From Leptospira fainei serovar Hurstbridge str. BUT 6 (lineage in GTDB: Bacteria > Spirochaetota > Leptospiria > Leptospirales > Leptospiraceae): a DNA stretch of 64,000 nucleotides. The stretch is from assembly GCF_000306235.2 (NCBI RefSeq), contig NZ_AKWZ02000006.1, forward strand, positions 111,454 to 175,453. The letters run 5' to 3'. The notes under the pieces were generated by a model, which had not been told where the DNA came from, made no database searches, and saw nothing but the letters and a program-made list of their open reading frames with translations. Below are positions 41,894 through 51,503 of the stretch, piece after piece. Made by a program: the position numbers and the translations under genes. The first letter of the stretch is position 1, and each line of letters opens with the position of its first letter.

Positions 41894-42547
41894 ATGAAAC
41901 CTGGTATTCGTACGCCGGTACAGACAAGAAGCCGAGAACGAGTTGAACTTATATTACGGACTGCTAGAGATCTAATCGGAGAAAAGGGAATCGACGCGGT
42001 TAGTATGAGAGAAATCGCTCAGGCTTCCGGAATTCAGATCGGTTCATTATACCAATACTTTCCGGGCAAGAACCAGCTTTTGCTAACGATCATGAACGAC
42101 TATTACGATCGTTTGTATGAAGGGACAAAATCCATTTTGGAACCTGTTCGAAATGTTTCAGAATTAGAGGTGGCAGCCGAAACAGCCTTTGCACAATTTA
42201 TACGCTTTTTTCAAGAGGATCCCGCACTTGCAAATCTATGGGCAGGGGCACGAGCAATTCCTGAATTAATAATTGAGGATATTCGCGACACTTATCGCAA
42301 TGCCGCGTTGTTTGTTAAGATAACTTTACGTTGCCTGCCTGGATTGCGTGAATCCGATGTTCAACCCTTTGCTCTTCATTTTGCGCACACAATCGGATCC
42401 GTTATTCGTTTTGCGGCGGAAATCGATCCCAATCACAGTAAAGCTGTCCTTCACGAGAGCCGCGTAATTTTAAGTCTTCGCTTACAAGCATTGCAAGAAC
42501 TTTCGAAAACCCGAAAATCGAATAAAAGTCGAAAATTAAAGACTTAG
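41894..42547 (+). CDS. TetR-family regulator, probable repressor of FMO-SDR-HAD operon
   Basis: 217 residues. The N-terminal helix-turn-helix region is RVELILRTARDLIGEKGIDA, VSMREIAQASGIQIGSLYQY, FPGKNQLLLTIM, a clear TetR pattern. The C-terminal domain is helical with QEDPALANLWAGARAI. No ribosome site is evident before ATG 41894. It is divergent from the FMO operon with the 20-bp inverted repeat in between, so it most likely controls itself and that operon. Confidence 0.9.
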   Translation: MKPGIRTPVQTRSRERVELILRTARDLIGEKGIDAVSMREIAQASGIQIGSLYQYFPGKNQLLLTIMNDYYDRLYEGTKSILEPVRNVSELEVAAETAFAQFIRFFQEDPALANLWAGARAIPELIIEDIRDTYRNAALFVKITLRCLPGLRESDVQPFALHFAHTIGSVIRFAAEIDPNHSKAVLHESRVILSLRLQALQELSKTRKSNKSRKLKT

Positions 42548-42634
42548 AATACAAGAATCTCGCCAGAAAGCGTTCCACTTTCTCCGATTCCCGAGTTGTC
42601 CGAAACTTTTAATTCAATTTTTCTCATTCGAAGA

Positions 42635-43027
42635 TCAGTCTTTTTCACCGATTACGGTCCCGCATATCCTCATAATCGGAACCGTTGGGAAAGGTATGAT
42701 AGTCATAAAAATGGTCCAAGGCGGAAAAAAATCTATCGCTTCTATATACATAACCGCGTTTTTCAATTTTACTGATTTGTGACCAATGGAGGCAGGGTCG
42801 AAAATAATATCGTTCCAAGTAGACGGAAAGGGGCGATTATACCACATCAAAACCATGAATGTATACATACATTTCCGATAACTTTCGCGATTAAGCGGCT
42901 GAAACTTATGCTCAGGAATTTCTTCGTTTGCGTTAGGATCAATCTGAATTCTTTGAATAAAACCTTTTTCGTAAAGGCAGGATTGTAATAGGATGAAAAT
43001 TAAAAATAAGAGCGCAACCCGTTTCAT
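42635..43027 (-). CDS. small lipoprotein, unknown function
   Basis: 130 residues. The signal peptide MKRVALLFLIFILLQSC ends in a clear lipobox. The mature part has a central WYNRPFPSTWNDIIFDP and a hydrophobic end with MTIIPFPTVPIMRICG. No family was identified. Its first four bases overlap the stop of the upstream gene 43024-43425, so the two form a coupled pair. Confidence 0.6.
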   Translation of the reverse strand: MKRVALLFLIFILLQSCLYEKGFIQRIQIDPNANEEIPEHKFQPLNRESYRKCMYTFMVLMWYNRPFPSTWNDIIFDPASIGHKSVKLKNAVMYIEAIDFFPPWTIFMTIIPFPTVPIMRICGTVIGEKD

Positions 43028-43425
43028 TTTAGTTTCCTCTCAGGCGTGTATTCGATCTTCCAACACCCATCCGAATGCTCAAAATGAATCTCTAAGAATG
43101 CGACTATACTCGGATCCTTTTTCATCTCTTGCCGGAGCGCTTCTTGGATAACATTTTGTTTTGCTCCATGAATGCCTACCTGAAACGAATTCAGAAAAGT
43201 TTTGTCGCAAAATTCGGTTTTGATTCTTTCTTTGGAGACAACGGCATGGGATTCGCGAAATTCGGAACCTATAGTTAACTGATCAAAATGCCCGAGAACT
43301 TTTCTTCCCGAACATTCGTAAAAAAATAGAAACGCTGTATAAAATGGCAGGAGATAGAATAATTCTCTTCTTCGTCCGGGATTGCGAAACAGGAATCTTA
43401 TTCTTTTCGAGAATTTTTCGTTCAA
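43024..43425 (-). CDS. membrane-anchored hypothetical protein
   Basis: 133 residues. A basic N-terminus (RFLFRNPGRRRE) is followed by one hydrophobic helix LFYLLPFYTAFLFFYEC and a soluble, mostly charged domain likely outside the cytoplasm (FEHSDGCWKIEYTPE at the end). No family was recognised. Coupled by overlap to the downstream lipoprotein gene, so the two products may act together at the membrane. Confidence 0.5.
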   Translation of the reverse strand: MNEKFSKRIRFLFRNPGRRRELFYLLPFYTAFLFFYECSGRKVLGHFDQLTIGSEFRESHAVVSKERIKTEFCDKTFLNSFQVGIHGAKQNVIQEALRQEMKKDPSIVAFLEIHFEHSDGCWKIEYTPERKLK

Positions 43426-43465
43426 ATTAATATCCTAAGCCTCAGTTGAAACGCGACGATATGCA

Positions 43466-44464
43466 TTACAAATTATCATTTCTTGTATATCCATTCTCTC
43501 TGAACCATTTTATCGTTTTTCTGATCGTTATATCGATCGGAGTCTGAGGCAAACCGAGTTCCTTCACGGCTTTAGAGCAATCATACCATTCCATCATCTT
43601 AGCGATTCTTACTTCGCTAACTGTGACTAAGGGAGGCCTTTTTGTTATCGAAGCGCCGAACTCGAAGAGATGCCCAAGTGCAAGCGCCAGCTTAAATGGA
43701 AGTTTTAGAGACGGAGGTTTTACACCGGCAATGCCGGCAATTAAATTTAAATAATCATGAACTGTTATATTCGTATTTCCTAAAATATATCTTGCTCCTA
43801 TTTTTCCCTTTTTTGCGGCAAGAATATGACCACGAGCAACGTCCTCCACATCGATAATGTTCAATCCGCCGTCAATATAGCCCGGCATCTTTTTTTCCAT
43901 AATATCGATGACCGTTCTTCCCGATGGCGAAGGCTTGCTATCGTTTGACCCGATAACGAGCGTGGGGTTTACGATGACGATCGGAAGCCCGGACATTGCA
44001 AGTATCCTTGCCTCGTTTTCCGCGATGTATTTTGACATCGTGTAGTGATCTTTAGCTTGCCAGAAATTAAAAGTTCTCTCTTCATTAGCTTGCAAAGATC
44101 CGCTCGCCGCTACGGCATTATTGGAGCTCGTATATACGACCTTTTTGACTCCGATTTCTAAAGCCGCCTTGAGAGCCGTTTTGGTACCATCGACATTGAT
44201 ATCGTAAAACAAATTAGGATTCGGCGCCCAATGTCCGTTATAAGCTGCCGCTAAATACATCGTATCGCAGCCTTTAAGCGCCTTTTTTATGGAATCACCG
44301 TCTCGTATGTCGCCGTATGCTTTATCAACATCGAGTTTATCGAAATTGTTCGAGCTATTGCGACCTTTCATAAGCAGAACCTTTACAGCTTCTCCGTCCT
44401 TGAGAAGTTCTCTTACGATGGACGAACCTATAAATCCCGTTGCACCGACAACTAACTTTTTCAT
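43466..44464 (-). CDS. NAD(P)-dependent reductase/epimerase (dihydroflavonol-4-reductase-like)
   Basis: 332 residues from the Met at 44464, where MKKLVVGATGFIGSSIVREL begins; the frame extends back to 44491. The extended-SDR Rossmann motif GATGFIG is followed by CDTMYLAAAYNGHW and the YxxxK site YTMSK. It is related to dihydroflavonol-4-reductases and 3-beta-HSD-like enzymes; the substrate is unknown. A paralogue sits at 46492, with the same start MKKLVxGAxGFIGSSIVREL and long matching runs (DVARGHILAAKKG against DVAKGHILAAKKG). Between them is a phosphatase. Confidence 0.88.
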   Translation of the reverse strand: MKKLVVGATGFIGSSIVRELLKDGEAVKVLLMKGRNSSNNFDKLDVDKAYGDIRDGDSIKKALKGCDTMYLAAAYNGHWAPNPNLFYDINVDGTKTALKAALEIGVKKVVYTSSNNAVAASGSLQANEERTFNFWQAKDHYTMSKYIAENEARILAMSGLPIVIVNPTLVIGSNDSKPSPSGRTVIDIMEKKMPGYIDGGLNIIDVEDVARGHILAAKKGKIGARYILGNTNITVHDYLNLIAGIAGVKPPSLKLPFKLALALGHLFEFGASITKRPPLVTVSEVRIAKMMEWYDCSKAVKELGLPQTPIDITIRKTIKWFRENGYTRNDNL

Positions 44465-44554
44465 ATCCAACTCAACCTTTTTGTGAAACAATCGTAACGT
44501 TCGTTGGCTTTAGGAATTCCTTCTCGAACATTCTGTACGATCGCCGAATCATTG

Positions 44555-46414
44555 TTAACCTTCCGATACAGCTTTTTGCAGCCGCGAAATTTCCACTTGA
44601 TACTCGTCCGCCCTTTGCAATCGCTTGGATTTTTTGTATAGACGTACTAATAGTTTCAGGACTGGAATTACCTCGGGTCTTCGGCTATAAACTCGCTCAG
44701 CCATATCAATCGCATCCTCAATCAAGCCGGCTTTAGCATATTGAACGGCGCCATTAAGAATCATTTGCAGAGCGGAGGGTCGAACGTTGGAAAAGTTTTC
44801 TGCAGCTCGCCCTGCTTCCCTTGGCTGTTGCATTTCCAGATAAGCGTGGTAAAGGAGATTCCACACGACCGGATTGGACGGATATAGTTCGGCGATTTGT
44901 TTCAAATAAGGCAGCGCTTCCGAAGCATTATTTTTTTCCAAAAGTTGGAGTGGTTCCGTAAGATCAGGTTCTTTAACGCCTTCGTCCGTAACACTCTTTG
45001 GATGAAACGCAATGCTCAATAATGATAGATCATCCGTAAGTTCTCCTGCTCCTTGAAGGCGCCCTCCAAGCCGTTCGAGATTCCCGCTCGTTTCTTCCAC
45101 ATGGTTCAGGATGGCGGTGTGATCCTGATTAATAATTCTCGTTTCTGATTTGTCGTAGCCGATGGCAAGATCATCTCGTCCGTCAGAACCGATCAGGATA
45201 ATATCTCCCGGACGAATCCAACAGGTTTCGATACGAGCCTTCTCTCGAAGCATTCCCAATTTGAAATTTGTGGCTTCTTGTGAAAGAAATGTTGCACGCC
45301 CCGCACGCAATCGAATTGGAAAAGGATGTTCCGCATTTATGTAATAAAGAAATCCGTTTTCTTCGTCTACTAGTCCCAACATCAACGACATTGACATTGA
45401 GCCGTCAAACCCTTCAAACACGTTGTTCAAATCGTTCAGAGCCGTTCGTAACCAGCGCTCCGGAAAATATTTCGAAAGAATTTCCTCTCGATTTGTTCTT
45501 TCGATTAAAGCTCGTAACGCTGTCCCGAAAACTAAAACTCCTCCGGCTCCCTGCATGGATTTTCCCATCGCATCTCCGTTCGCAAATACGCAAAAGGGGC
45601 GTCCGCGTAAGATGATTTGATCCGCCACACAAATATCGCCACCCAGTTCATGAGCCTTATCTTTGAATCTAAAAGTTTTTTTCTGTTTGATATATGAGTT
45701 AAATCGTATCGTTTTCGATCGGATTCGAATACCTGCCAACGGTCGAATCAGAAGTGATGTCAAAAAGTAATCCCCATCTTGTTGGTCCTTGAGACGACTA
45801 ACTTCATTAATAGCATCCTCGTAAGAACGATTCAGAGTACGTAACATGAGCCCTGTAACTACTAGTACGCAAATTCCGGTAACGAGAAAATCTTCGCTTC
45901 GCGCGCGAGCGCTAGAATAGTCGGAAAACCATCCGGGACGTATTTCTTGTAGATAATTGATTCCCAAAAGGGACGCGACAAAGAACAGAATGGCGACCCA
46001 ATCGAATTTCTGTCCAAGTACAAGCATGTACATAATCATTAAGGGGGCTAATAGCATTATGTTAGCGCTTATAATACCTCCGCTGTACTGAATTTGGAGA
46101 AATATACTGAATGCACCGATGATGAAGGTCGGCGCAAGCAGCCATTTAAATTGACTCTTGAAGCGAGCCAGGAAATAAAATATATTTGCGAAGACAAAGG
46201 AGATCCAAAGTCCGACCAAGCCTCCTGTCTCAAACCCTTCCCGAAAGAATTCGGACAGTAAACCGATCCCCATTGCAAAGCTTCCTGCCAGAAGCATTCC
46301 GTTCAGAACGCGATGCTTCATAACAAAGCGCTCAGATGGTCCGAGAACAAGTGCTCCGAACTGGGATAAGCCCATCTGAAATACGCGTGCTACTATTTTA
46401 ATTTTCGCTTTCAT
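44555..46414 (-). CDS. membrane SpoIIE-type PP2C phosphatase with TPR tail
   Basis: 619 residues. Residues about 35-205 hold roughly six membrane helices (LNGMLLAGSFAMGIGLLSEF, LVGLWISFVFANIFYFLA, LLAPTFIIGAFSIFL and others). A coiled linker leads to DQQDGDYFLTSLL, then the phosphatase with HELGGDICVAD, FANGDAMGKSMQGAGG and GSDGRDDLA (metal-binding Asp residues). The C-terminal 140 residues are TPR-like (PSNPVVWNLLYHAYLEMQQ; AIDMAERVYSRRPE). The same DGDY-phosphatase-TPR module ends the protein at 22924. It should sense at the membrane and dephosphorylate an anti-sigma antagonist or similar protein, a role inferred from SpoIIE family members. Confidence 0.88.
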   Translation of the reverse strand: MKAKIKIVARVFQMGLSQFGALVLGPSERFVMKHRVLNGMLLAGSFAMGIGLLSEFFREGFETGGLVGLWISFVFANIFYFLARFKSQFKWLLAPTFIIGAFSIFLQIQYSGGIISANIMLLAPLMIMYMLVLGQKFDWVAILFFVASLLGINYLQEIRPGWFSDYSSARARSEDFLVTGICVLVVTGLMLRTLNRSYEDAINEVSRLKDQQDGDYFLTSLLIRPLAGIRIRSKTIRFNSYIKQKKTFRFKDKAHELGGDICVADQIILRGRPFCVFANGDAMGKSMQGAGGVLVFGTALRALIERTNREEILSKYFPERWLRTALNDLNNVFEGFDGSMSMSLMLGLVDEENGFLYYINAEHPFPIRLRAGRATFLSQEATNFKLGMLREKARIETCWIRPGDIILIGSDGRDDLAIGYDKSETRIINQDHTAILNHVEETSGNLERLGGRLQGAGELTDDLSLLSIAFHPKSVTDEGVKEPDLTEPLQLLEKNNASEALPYLKQIAELYPSNPVVWNLLYHAYLEMQQPREAGRAAENFSNVRPSALQMILNGAVQYAKAGLIEDAIDMAERVYSRRPEVIPVLKLLVRLYKKSKRLQRADEYQVEISRLQKAVSEG

Positions 46415-46491
46415 AATTTATTTCCACTTCCGCCCTGCTCTAGTAGGCCTCTAATTTTGGAAGAGACCTAGCTGATTGCGTCAAACCGACA

Positions 46492-47478
46492 TTATCTTTT
46501 CAAATATCCGTTTTCCCTAAACCAAGTTAACGCTTTTCGAATGGCTTCTCTAACAGGAGTTTGAGGAAGACCGAGTTCACGAACCGCCTTTGAGCAATCG
46601 AAAAACTCCTGAGATTTTCCGATTCTCACTTCGGACGCGGTGATCATCGGATGCTTTCTAGTGATTGCAGCGCCTAACTCGAAGATATAACCCAATCCCA
46701 AGGCAGCATAGTATGGAATTTTAATACGCGGCGGTTTTACTCCGGCAACCTCCGCAATTAGTCCGAAGTATTCCGATAAGGTCAGATTTTCGTTGCCGAG
46801 AAGATACCGTTCTCCTACTCTTCCTTTTTTTGCCGCAAGGATATGGCCCTTTGCGACATCCTCCACATCGACGAGATTTGTGCCTCCTTCAATGTATCCC
46901 GGCATTGCGCCTTGAGCGACGTCGATGATCATCTGGCCCGAGGGCGTAGGCTTTACGTCTCTCACGCCAATTACTAAGGTAGGATTCACTACCACGACGG
47001 GCAAGCCCATCGGAACAAACTTTAAAGCTTCAACTTCGCCCAGGTATTTCGAAATGGAATAATGATCGCCCGATTTCCAATGATTAAACTGAGCGGTTTC
47101 ATCCACGGGAATTTTACCGTGAGCTCCGATGGTATTTCCAGTGCTTGTGTAGATTACTTTTTCGATCCCTGCATCCAAGGCCGCTTTCATGGAAGTCTTG
47201 GTTCCTTCCACATTTATTTCGTAAGGTAATTTCTTATCCGGTGTCCAATGAGCGAAAAAAGCCGCGGTATGATAGAGAGTATCGCAACCTTTCAAAGCGG
47301 ATCGCATGGAACTTCCGTCACAGATGTCTCCGTAAGCAATTTCTATATCGAGACCTGCAAGACCCTTGGCATTGGTGTTCTTCCGGATCATTACTTTAAC
47401 TTCATGACCTTCCTTCAATAATTCCCGAACTATGGAAGAACCGATAAACCCAGCGGCACCGGTTACTAGCTTTTTCAT
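46492..47478 (-). CDS. NAD(P)-dependent reductase/epimerase, paralogue of 43466-44464
   Basis: 328 residues. Rossmann motif TGAAGFIGSSIVREL, then CDTLYHTAAFFAHW and the YxxxK site YSISK. The C-terminus WFRENGYLKR matches that of the paralogue (WFRENGYTRN). It is an extended SDR in the dihydroflavonol-reductase-like group; substrate unknown. It is 77 bases from the start of the phosphatase gene and runs the same way, so the three could be one transcript. Confidence 0.88.
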   Translation of the reverse strand: MKKLVTGAAGFIGSSIVRELLKEGHEVKVMIRKNTNAKGLAGLDIEIAYGDICDGSSMRSALKGCDTLYHTAAFFAHWTPDKKLPYEINVEGTKTSMKAALDAGIEKVIYTSTGNTIGAHGKIPVDETAQFNHWKSGDHYSISKYLGEVEALKFVPMGLPVVVVNPTLVIGVRDVKPTPSGQMIIDVAQGAMPGYIEGGTNLVDVEDVAKGHILAAKKGRVGERYLLGNENLTLSEYFGLIAEVAGVKPPRIKIPYYAALGLGYIFELGAAITRKHPMITASEVRIGKSQEFFDCSKAVRELGLPQTPVREAIRKALTWFRENGYLKR

Positions 47479-47760
47479 AAATCCTCGATGTTAATGAATT
47501 TGGAATTACCGCAGGGCCGATTCATGACTGGGCAGCTCTGATTCGGTTCAGCAGTATTCATGAAGGAGATTTCAGATCGTAAGTGTATTTCATGTCAACG
47601 AGGAAACTGGAAAATACTCGGCTTTTGTCGAAATATTTACTTAAACTACATCCAACAAGGGCCATAAATTGACAATACAACTGTTATTTAATAATCAATG
47701 ATCATTTTTAATAAACGTTTGTTGACTTTTTGACTATGGCGTCCCGAATGGGCGGCGGGT
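47479..47760. other. divergent promoter region
   Basis: 282 bases between the reductase (minus) and the sugar kinase (plus). An AT-rich stretch at 47660-47705 (TTGACA-like ATTGACAATAC) could contribute a -35 for the kinase operon; no operator palindrome was recognised. Confidence 0.35.
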
Positions 47761-49398
47761 ATGAACCGGAAGCATTTATCGGAAAACGCGAATTTAATCT
47801 TGGCCGTTGATTTAGGAACATCGGGATGCAAATCGGCAATTTGCACTCTTGATGGACGGATTCTTTCTTGGGCTTTTCGCGGAGTAGAACTGATCATACT
47901 ACCGGGAAACGGAGCCGAGCAACGGCCTATTGACTGGTGGAATGCCTTCCTAGAAAGCGCTCGAACTGCGTTAATGCAGCCGGGAGTCGATCGCAGCAAG
48001 ATAAGAGGAATTTGTTGCTCTACTCTGGGAGAAGTGACCGTTCCTGTCGACGAATATGGTCGAGAGTTAATGAATGCAGTCCTCTGGATGGATATGAGAG
48101 GGGCGGAGCATATTCAAAAACATGCAGGCGGACCGGTGGCCGGCTACTCCGCTTTAAAACTCTGGAACTGGATCCGACTGACGGGAGGGGCGCCATCATT
48201 GTCAGGAAAGGACCCCGCAGCACATATGCTTCTAATAAAAAATGAATTCCCGCAAGTTTACGCAAAAACGTATAAATTCCTAAACGCATTAGATTATCTG
48301 AATATGAAACTGACCGGAAAGTTTGTAGCCACTCCGGATTCCATTCTCACCTCTTGGGTAACGGATAATCGAGACTCCGATCGGGTCCGCTATGATTCCA
48401 GTTTGCTAGCTGCGAGCGGCATTGATCCGCAAAAATTTCCGGAAATCGTCAGATGCACGGATATAATTGGAAACCTCCTGCCGGAAGTTGCATCCGTTTT
48501 AAATCTCCCCCAAGGAACTCCCGTTGTTGGAGGATCCATAGATACCGCCGCCGCTTCCATCGGCTCCGGTGCGGTGTCTGATGGAGATGCTCACCTATAT
48601 ATCGGCACCTCGTCGTGGATTGCCGCTCATGTTCCCTGTAAAAAAACGGATATCATTTCCTCCATTGCGTCCGTACCTTGTGCGATTCCCGGAAAGTATT
48701 TGATGACAGCCATGCAGACTACCGCGGGCGCCAATTTAAGTTTTCTCAAAGACAGAATCTTGTATCATCAGGACGAACTGCTCCGAGAAGAACATGTTTC
48801 CGATGTATATAAGATTCTGGACCGCATCGCGGCTAGGACCCCCACAGGAAGCAGGGGTCTACTCTACATGCCATGGCTTTACGGAGAAAGATGCCCGGTG
48901 GATGATCTATCTCTCAGAGGCGGGATGGTGAATCTATCCTTGGGGCACAGCCGCGAAGACGTCATCCGCGCATTCTTAGAAGGGGTAGCAATCAATACTA
49001 GATGGATGATAAAGCCGGTTGAAAAGTTTCTCAAAAAGAGTTTGTCAACCATTACGATCGTTGGCGGCGGAGCTACATCCGATGTTTGGTGCCAAATTTT
49101 TGCAGATACTATGGGTCTTACGGTGCGACAGCCGGAGGAGCCAATGCAGTCAAATGCGAGAGGCGCAGCATGGATTGCCGGAATGGGCTTAGGCCTTATA
49201 AAGATTTCGGACATACCTGAACTCATTCGAATCAAAGCGGAATATAAGCCTGATGAAAAAAGCCGGAAGGTCATGGACAAAATGTTCAATCGATTCCTGC
49301 AATTGCACAAGCGCTTAGCACCTTTGTACAAAATCTGGAATCAAGATAAGGATTCGATAACACGAGAAAAAATATTCGCGTCAGTCCAGGAGAAGTAA
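47761..49398 (+). CDS. FGGY-family carbohydrate kinase (xylulokinase-like)
   Basis: 545 residues. The ATP-binding phosphate-1 motif is LAVDLGTSGCKSAICTLDG; the substrate region holds LWMDMRGAEH; the FGGY signature 2 area contains GVAINTRWMIKPVEKF and the adenosine motif GGGATSDVWCQIFADTMG. These assign it to FGGY kinases of xylulokinase or ribulokinase type, which phosphorylate sugars or sugar acids after uptake. Its stop is three bases before the MFS transporter start, so the two form an operon for uptake and phosphorylation. Confidence 0.9.
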   Translation: MNRKHLSENANLILAVDLGTSGCKSAICTLDGRILSWAFRGVELIILPGNGAEQRPIDWWNAFLESARTALMQPGVDRSKIRGICCSTLGEVTVPVDEYGRELMNAVLWMDMRGAEHIQKHAGGPVAGYSALKLWNWIRLTGGAPSLSGKDPAAHMLLIKNEFPQVYAKTYKFLNALDYLNMKLTGKFVATPDSILTSWVTDNRDSDRVRYDSSLLAASGIDPQKFPEIVRCTDIIGNLLPEVASVLNLPQGTPVVGGSIDTAAASIGSGAVSDGDAHLYIGTSSWIAAHVPCKKTDIISSIASVPCAIPGKYLMTAMQTTAGANLSFLKDRILYHQDELLREEHVSDVYKILDRIAARTPTGSRGLLYMPWLYGERCPVDDLSLRGGMVNLSLGHSREDVIRAFLEGVAINTRWMIKPVEKFLKKSLSTITIVGGGATSDVWCQIFADTMGLTVRQPEEPMQSNARGAAWIAGMGLGLIKISDIPELIRIKAEYKPDEKSRKVMDKMFNRFLQLHKRLAPLYKIWNQDKDSITREKIFASVQEK

Positions 49399-49401
49399 TC
49401 T

Positions 49402-50622
49402 ATGGAAAAAATAAACTATCATAGGCCTTATAGATGGGTAGTCCTCGTTTCATTTATGACTGTGATCGGAGTCAGCCAAATGATCTATTTGAACTTCGTA
49501 TCTCTAATGACGGAAGTTCAGAACTTATACGGTGTGTCGAAATTACTCGCTAGCGCATTAACTGTTTGTAATCCTCTGATGTTCACCTTGGTTTCCATGC
49601 CCGCCGGCGCTATGACCGACCGGAAAGGCTATCGATTCACGATTCGCCTAGGACTTATCATCATGTCAGTCTTTGCGTGCATGAGGATTTATACCGGCAG
49701 CTTCTGGCTCCTTCTCATCTGTCAGATCGGAAACGCTGTCGCACAACCTTTCATAATGAACGGAATCACGAAGCTAGCTGCCGATTGGTTTGCGGAAGAG
49801 CAAAGAGCCGTAGCCGCCGGTTTGGGCACTGCGGGAATGTTTGCGGGCTTAGCTCTAGGGTTTTCTTTGCCTCCACATCTAAACGAAATCTGGCGCCTCG
49901 GCGGCACTATGATTGTTTTTGCAGCTATTACCGTTGCTTTCAGTTTAGGATTTTTTCTTTTAGTAAAAGAAAATCATATAACAGAACCGGAAGAGATGAA
50001 TCGACTTCGCTCTTTCACTGCCGCTACGGAAGTAGTACATCTAATCAAAGATCGCTCCCTTTTAATTATCATACTAATGTCCTTTCTCGCCTTCGGATTC
50101 TTTAACGGTATCACCACTTGGCTGGAAGGAATCCTAGGCCAAAATGGAGTCGGAGCCGTTGATGTAGGAAATATTGGCGGAGTCATGATTTTAGCGGGCA
50201 TATTAGGCTCCTTAGTGATCCCGACATTTTCGGATTCCATAAAAAGAAGAAAACCGGTTCTACTCTTCTGTGGAATTTCAGGAATCGCACTCATTATGCC
50301 TTTATGTTTTAGCAGCGATGTTCCTTCACTTTATATATATGCAGGATTATTGGGATTTCTATTTTTACCCGGCTTTGCACTTCTTCTTGTCATGTCTGAA
50401 GAAATTGTCGGTCCGGAAAGAGCAGGAGGAGCAGCAGGCGCAGTGATGCTTGTTGGCAACGCCGGCGGAGTCGTTGTCCCAGTCTTTATGGCGATCGTAA
50501 AAAGCGAAACTGCAGGCTGGAGACCCGCCGAATATTTACTCCTTGGATTACTGATTACTGTCCTTAGCCTTGGCCTCTTCGCCTCGGAAAGCTTTCGTTC
50601 CGAGAAACAGAAAATGTCGTAA
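49402..50622 (+). CDS. major facilitator superfamily transporter
   Basis: 406 residues with twelve hydrophobic segments. The loop 2-3 motif is AGAMTDRKGYRFTIRLG (MFS G-x-x-x-D-R-x-G-R-x type). The second half repeats with IPTFSDSIKRRKPVLLF. The ribosome site is short because its ATG lies three bases after the kinase stop. The neighbour suggests the substrate is the one phosphorylated by the kinase, but that is an inference from context. It ends facing the minus-strand TetR gene. Confidence 0.9.
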   Translation: MEKINYHRPYRWVVLVSFMTVIGVSQMIYLNFVSLMTEVQNLYGVSKLLASALTVCNPLMFTLVSMPAGAMTDRKGYRFTIRLGLIIMSVFACMRIYTGSFWLLLICQIGNAVAQPFIMNGITKLAADWFAEEQRAVAAGLGTAGMFAGLALGFSLPPHLNEIWRLGGTMIVFAAITVAFSLGFFLLVKENHITEPEEMNRLRSFTAATEVVHLIKDRSLLIIILMSFLAFGFFNGITTWLEGILGQNGVGAVDVGNIGGVMILAGILGSLVIPTFSDSIKRRKPVLLFCGISGIALIMPLCFSSDVPSLYIYAGLLGFLFLPGFALLLVMSEEIVGPERAGGAAGAVMLVGNAGGVVVPVFMAIVKSETAGWRPAEYLLLGLLITVLSLGLFASESFRSEKQKMS

Positions 50623-50700
50623 GCAGCATAAATTCCATGATGTTAAACTTGGTCAGAATGGACAAGTGTCGAGTTTTTCGAAAAGCTTCGAACCGATGGT

Positions 50701-51354
50701 TCAAACTCTGCTCTCGACATACTCTGGCAAATAGCAGCGAAGATACGCAACGGCAGCTCGACCAGCTTCCCGAACAATATCATCTGTGATGGTTCCTTGC
50801 TCTCGAAAAGAGAATCGAAAGACGGAGTCAATCAATGCAACGGCGATACCTACTTTTCGGGTTGCGTCCGGCCAGGAAGGAAGTGCGAAACGATCCATAA
50901 CCTGCCTTAGAGCTATGTTCGCAATTTTCGAATCCAGCTCCTTCCCTATATGCATGGTCTCCTCGTTGCGAACCCCATAAACGACACGCATCATTGCGGG
51001 ATCCTCCCTAACGATTGCAATGGCTTCGGCAGCAAGGAAATACACATAGTCTTGCCAGCTCTCGAATCGAGAGGTATCAACTTTGGACAATCTTTCTGCT
51101 ACAAGGTCTGCATGAACGAGACGTAAGCCAAGATAAAGCGCTCCCATACTCGGAAAGAAGTGGTATGCCGACGCCCTAGGAATTCCCGCGCGCTCACAAA
51201 TTTTTGCAAACGTGAGGGACTCCGGCGGTTGCTCTCGCAATAATTCTCTGAGCGCTTGAATCAGAGCAGCTCTTCGACCTCGCCCTTGGGGATTGGTTTT
51301 TATATCTCTCCCATTCAAGGACTCGGAAGATATTTCTTCTGATGAATTCTGCAT
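50701..51354 (-). CDS. TetR-family regulator
   Basis: 217 residues. Helix-turn-helix: RAALIQALRELLREQPPESL, TFAKICERAGIPRASAYHFF, PSMGALYLGLRLVHADLV. The C-terminal ligand domain is helical. It is divergent from the aldolase operon, with two similar palindromes in between (51425-51475), so it most likely represses that operon and itself. It is convergent with the MFS gene. Confidence 0.9.
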   Translation of the reverse strand: MQNSSEEISSESLNGRDIKTNPQGRGRRAALIQALRELLREQPPESLTFAKICERAGIPRASAYHFFPSMGALYLGLRLVHADLVAERLSKVDTSRFESWQDYVYFLAAEAIAIVREDPAMMRVVYGVRNEETMHIGKELDSKIANIALRQVMDRFALPSWPDATRKVGIAVALIDSVFRFSFREQGTITDDIVREAGRAAVAYLRCYLPEYVESRV

Positions 51355-51424
51355 CTATATTACCGACAAAAATCGACATTCAGATCGATTCAACCCCAAT
51401 TTTGCGAATTTAAAGCGAAAAATA

Positions 51425-51475
51425 CTCGACAATAGCCGAGCCGTCTTTATTATAAACTCGGCGATTGCCGAGTTT
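51425..51475. promoter_or_regulatory. paired palindromic operators between tetR and aldolase operon
   Basis: AAACTCGGC-GATT-GCCGAGTTT (51454-51475) is a perfect 9-bp inverted repeat. A near copy CTCGAC-AATA-GCCGAG (51425-51440, one mismatch) lies 32 bases away centre to centre, three helical turns, on the same DNA face. Both lie between divergent genes. Confidence 0.75.
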
Positions 51476-51503
51476 TCATGAATGCAAAAGGAGCAAGAAA
51501 AGC

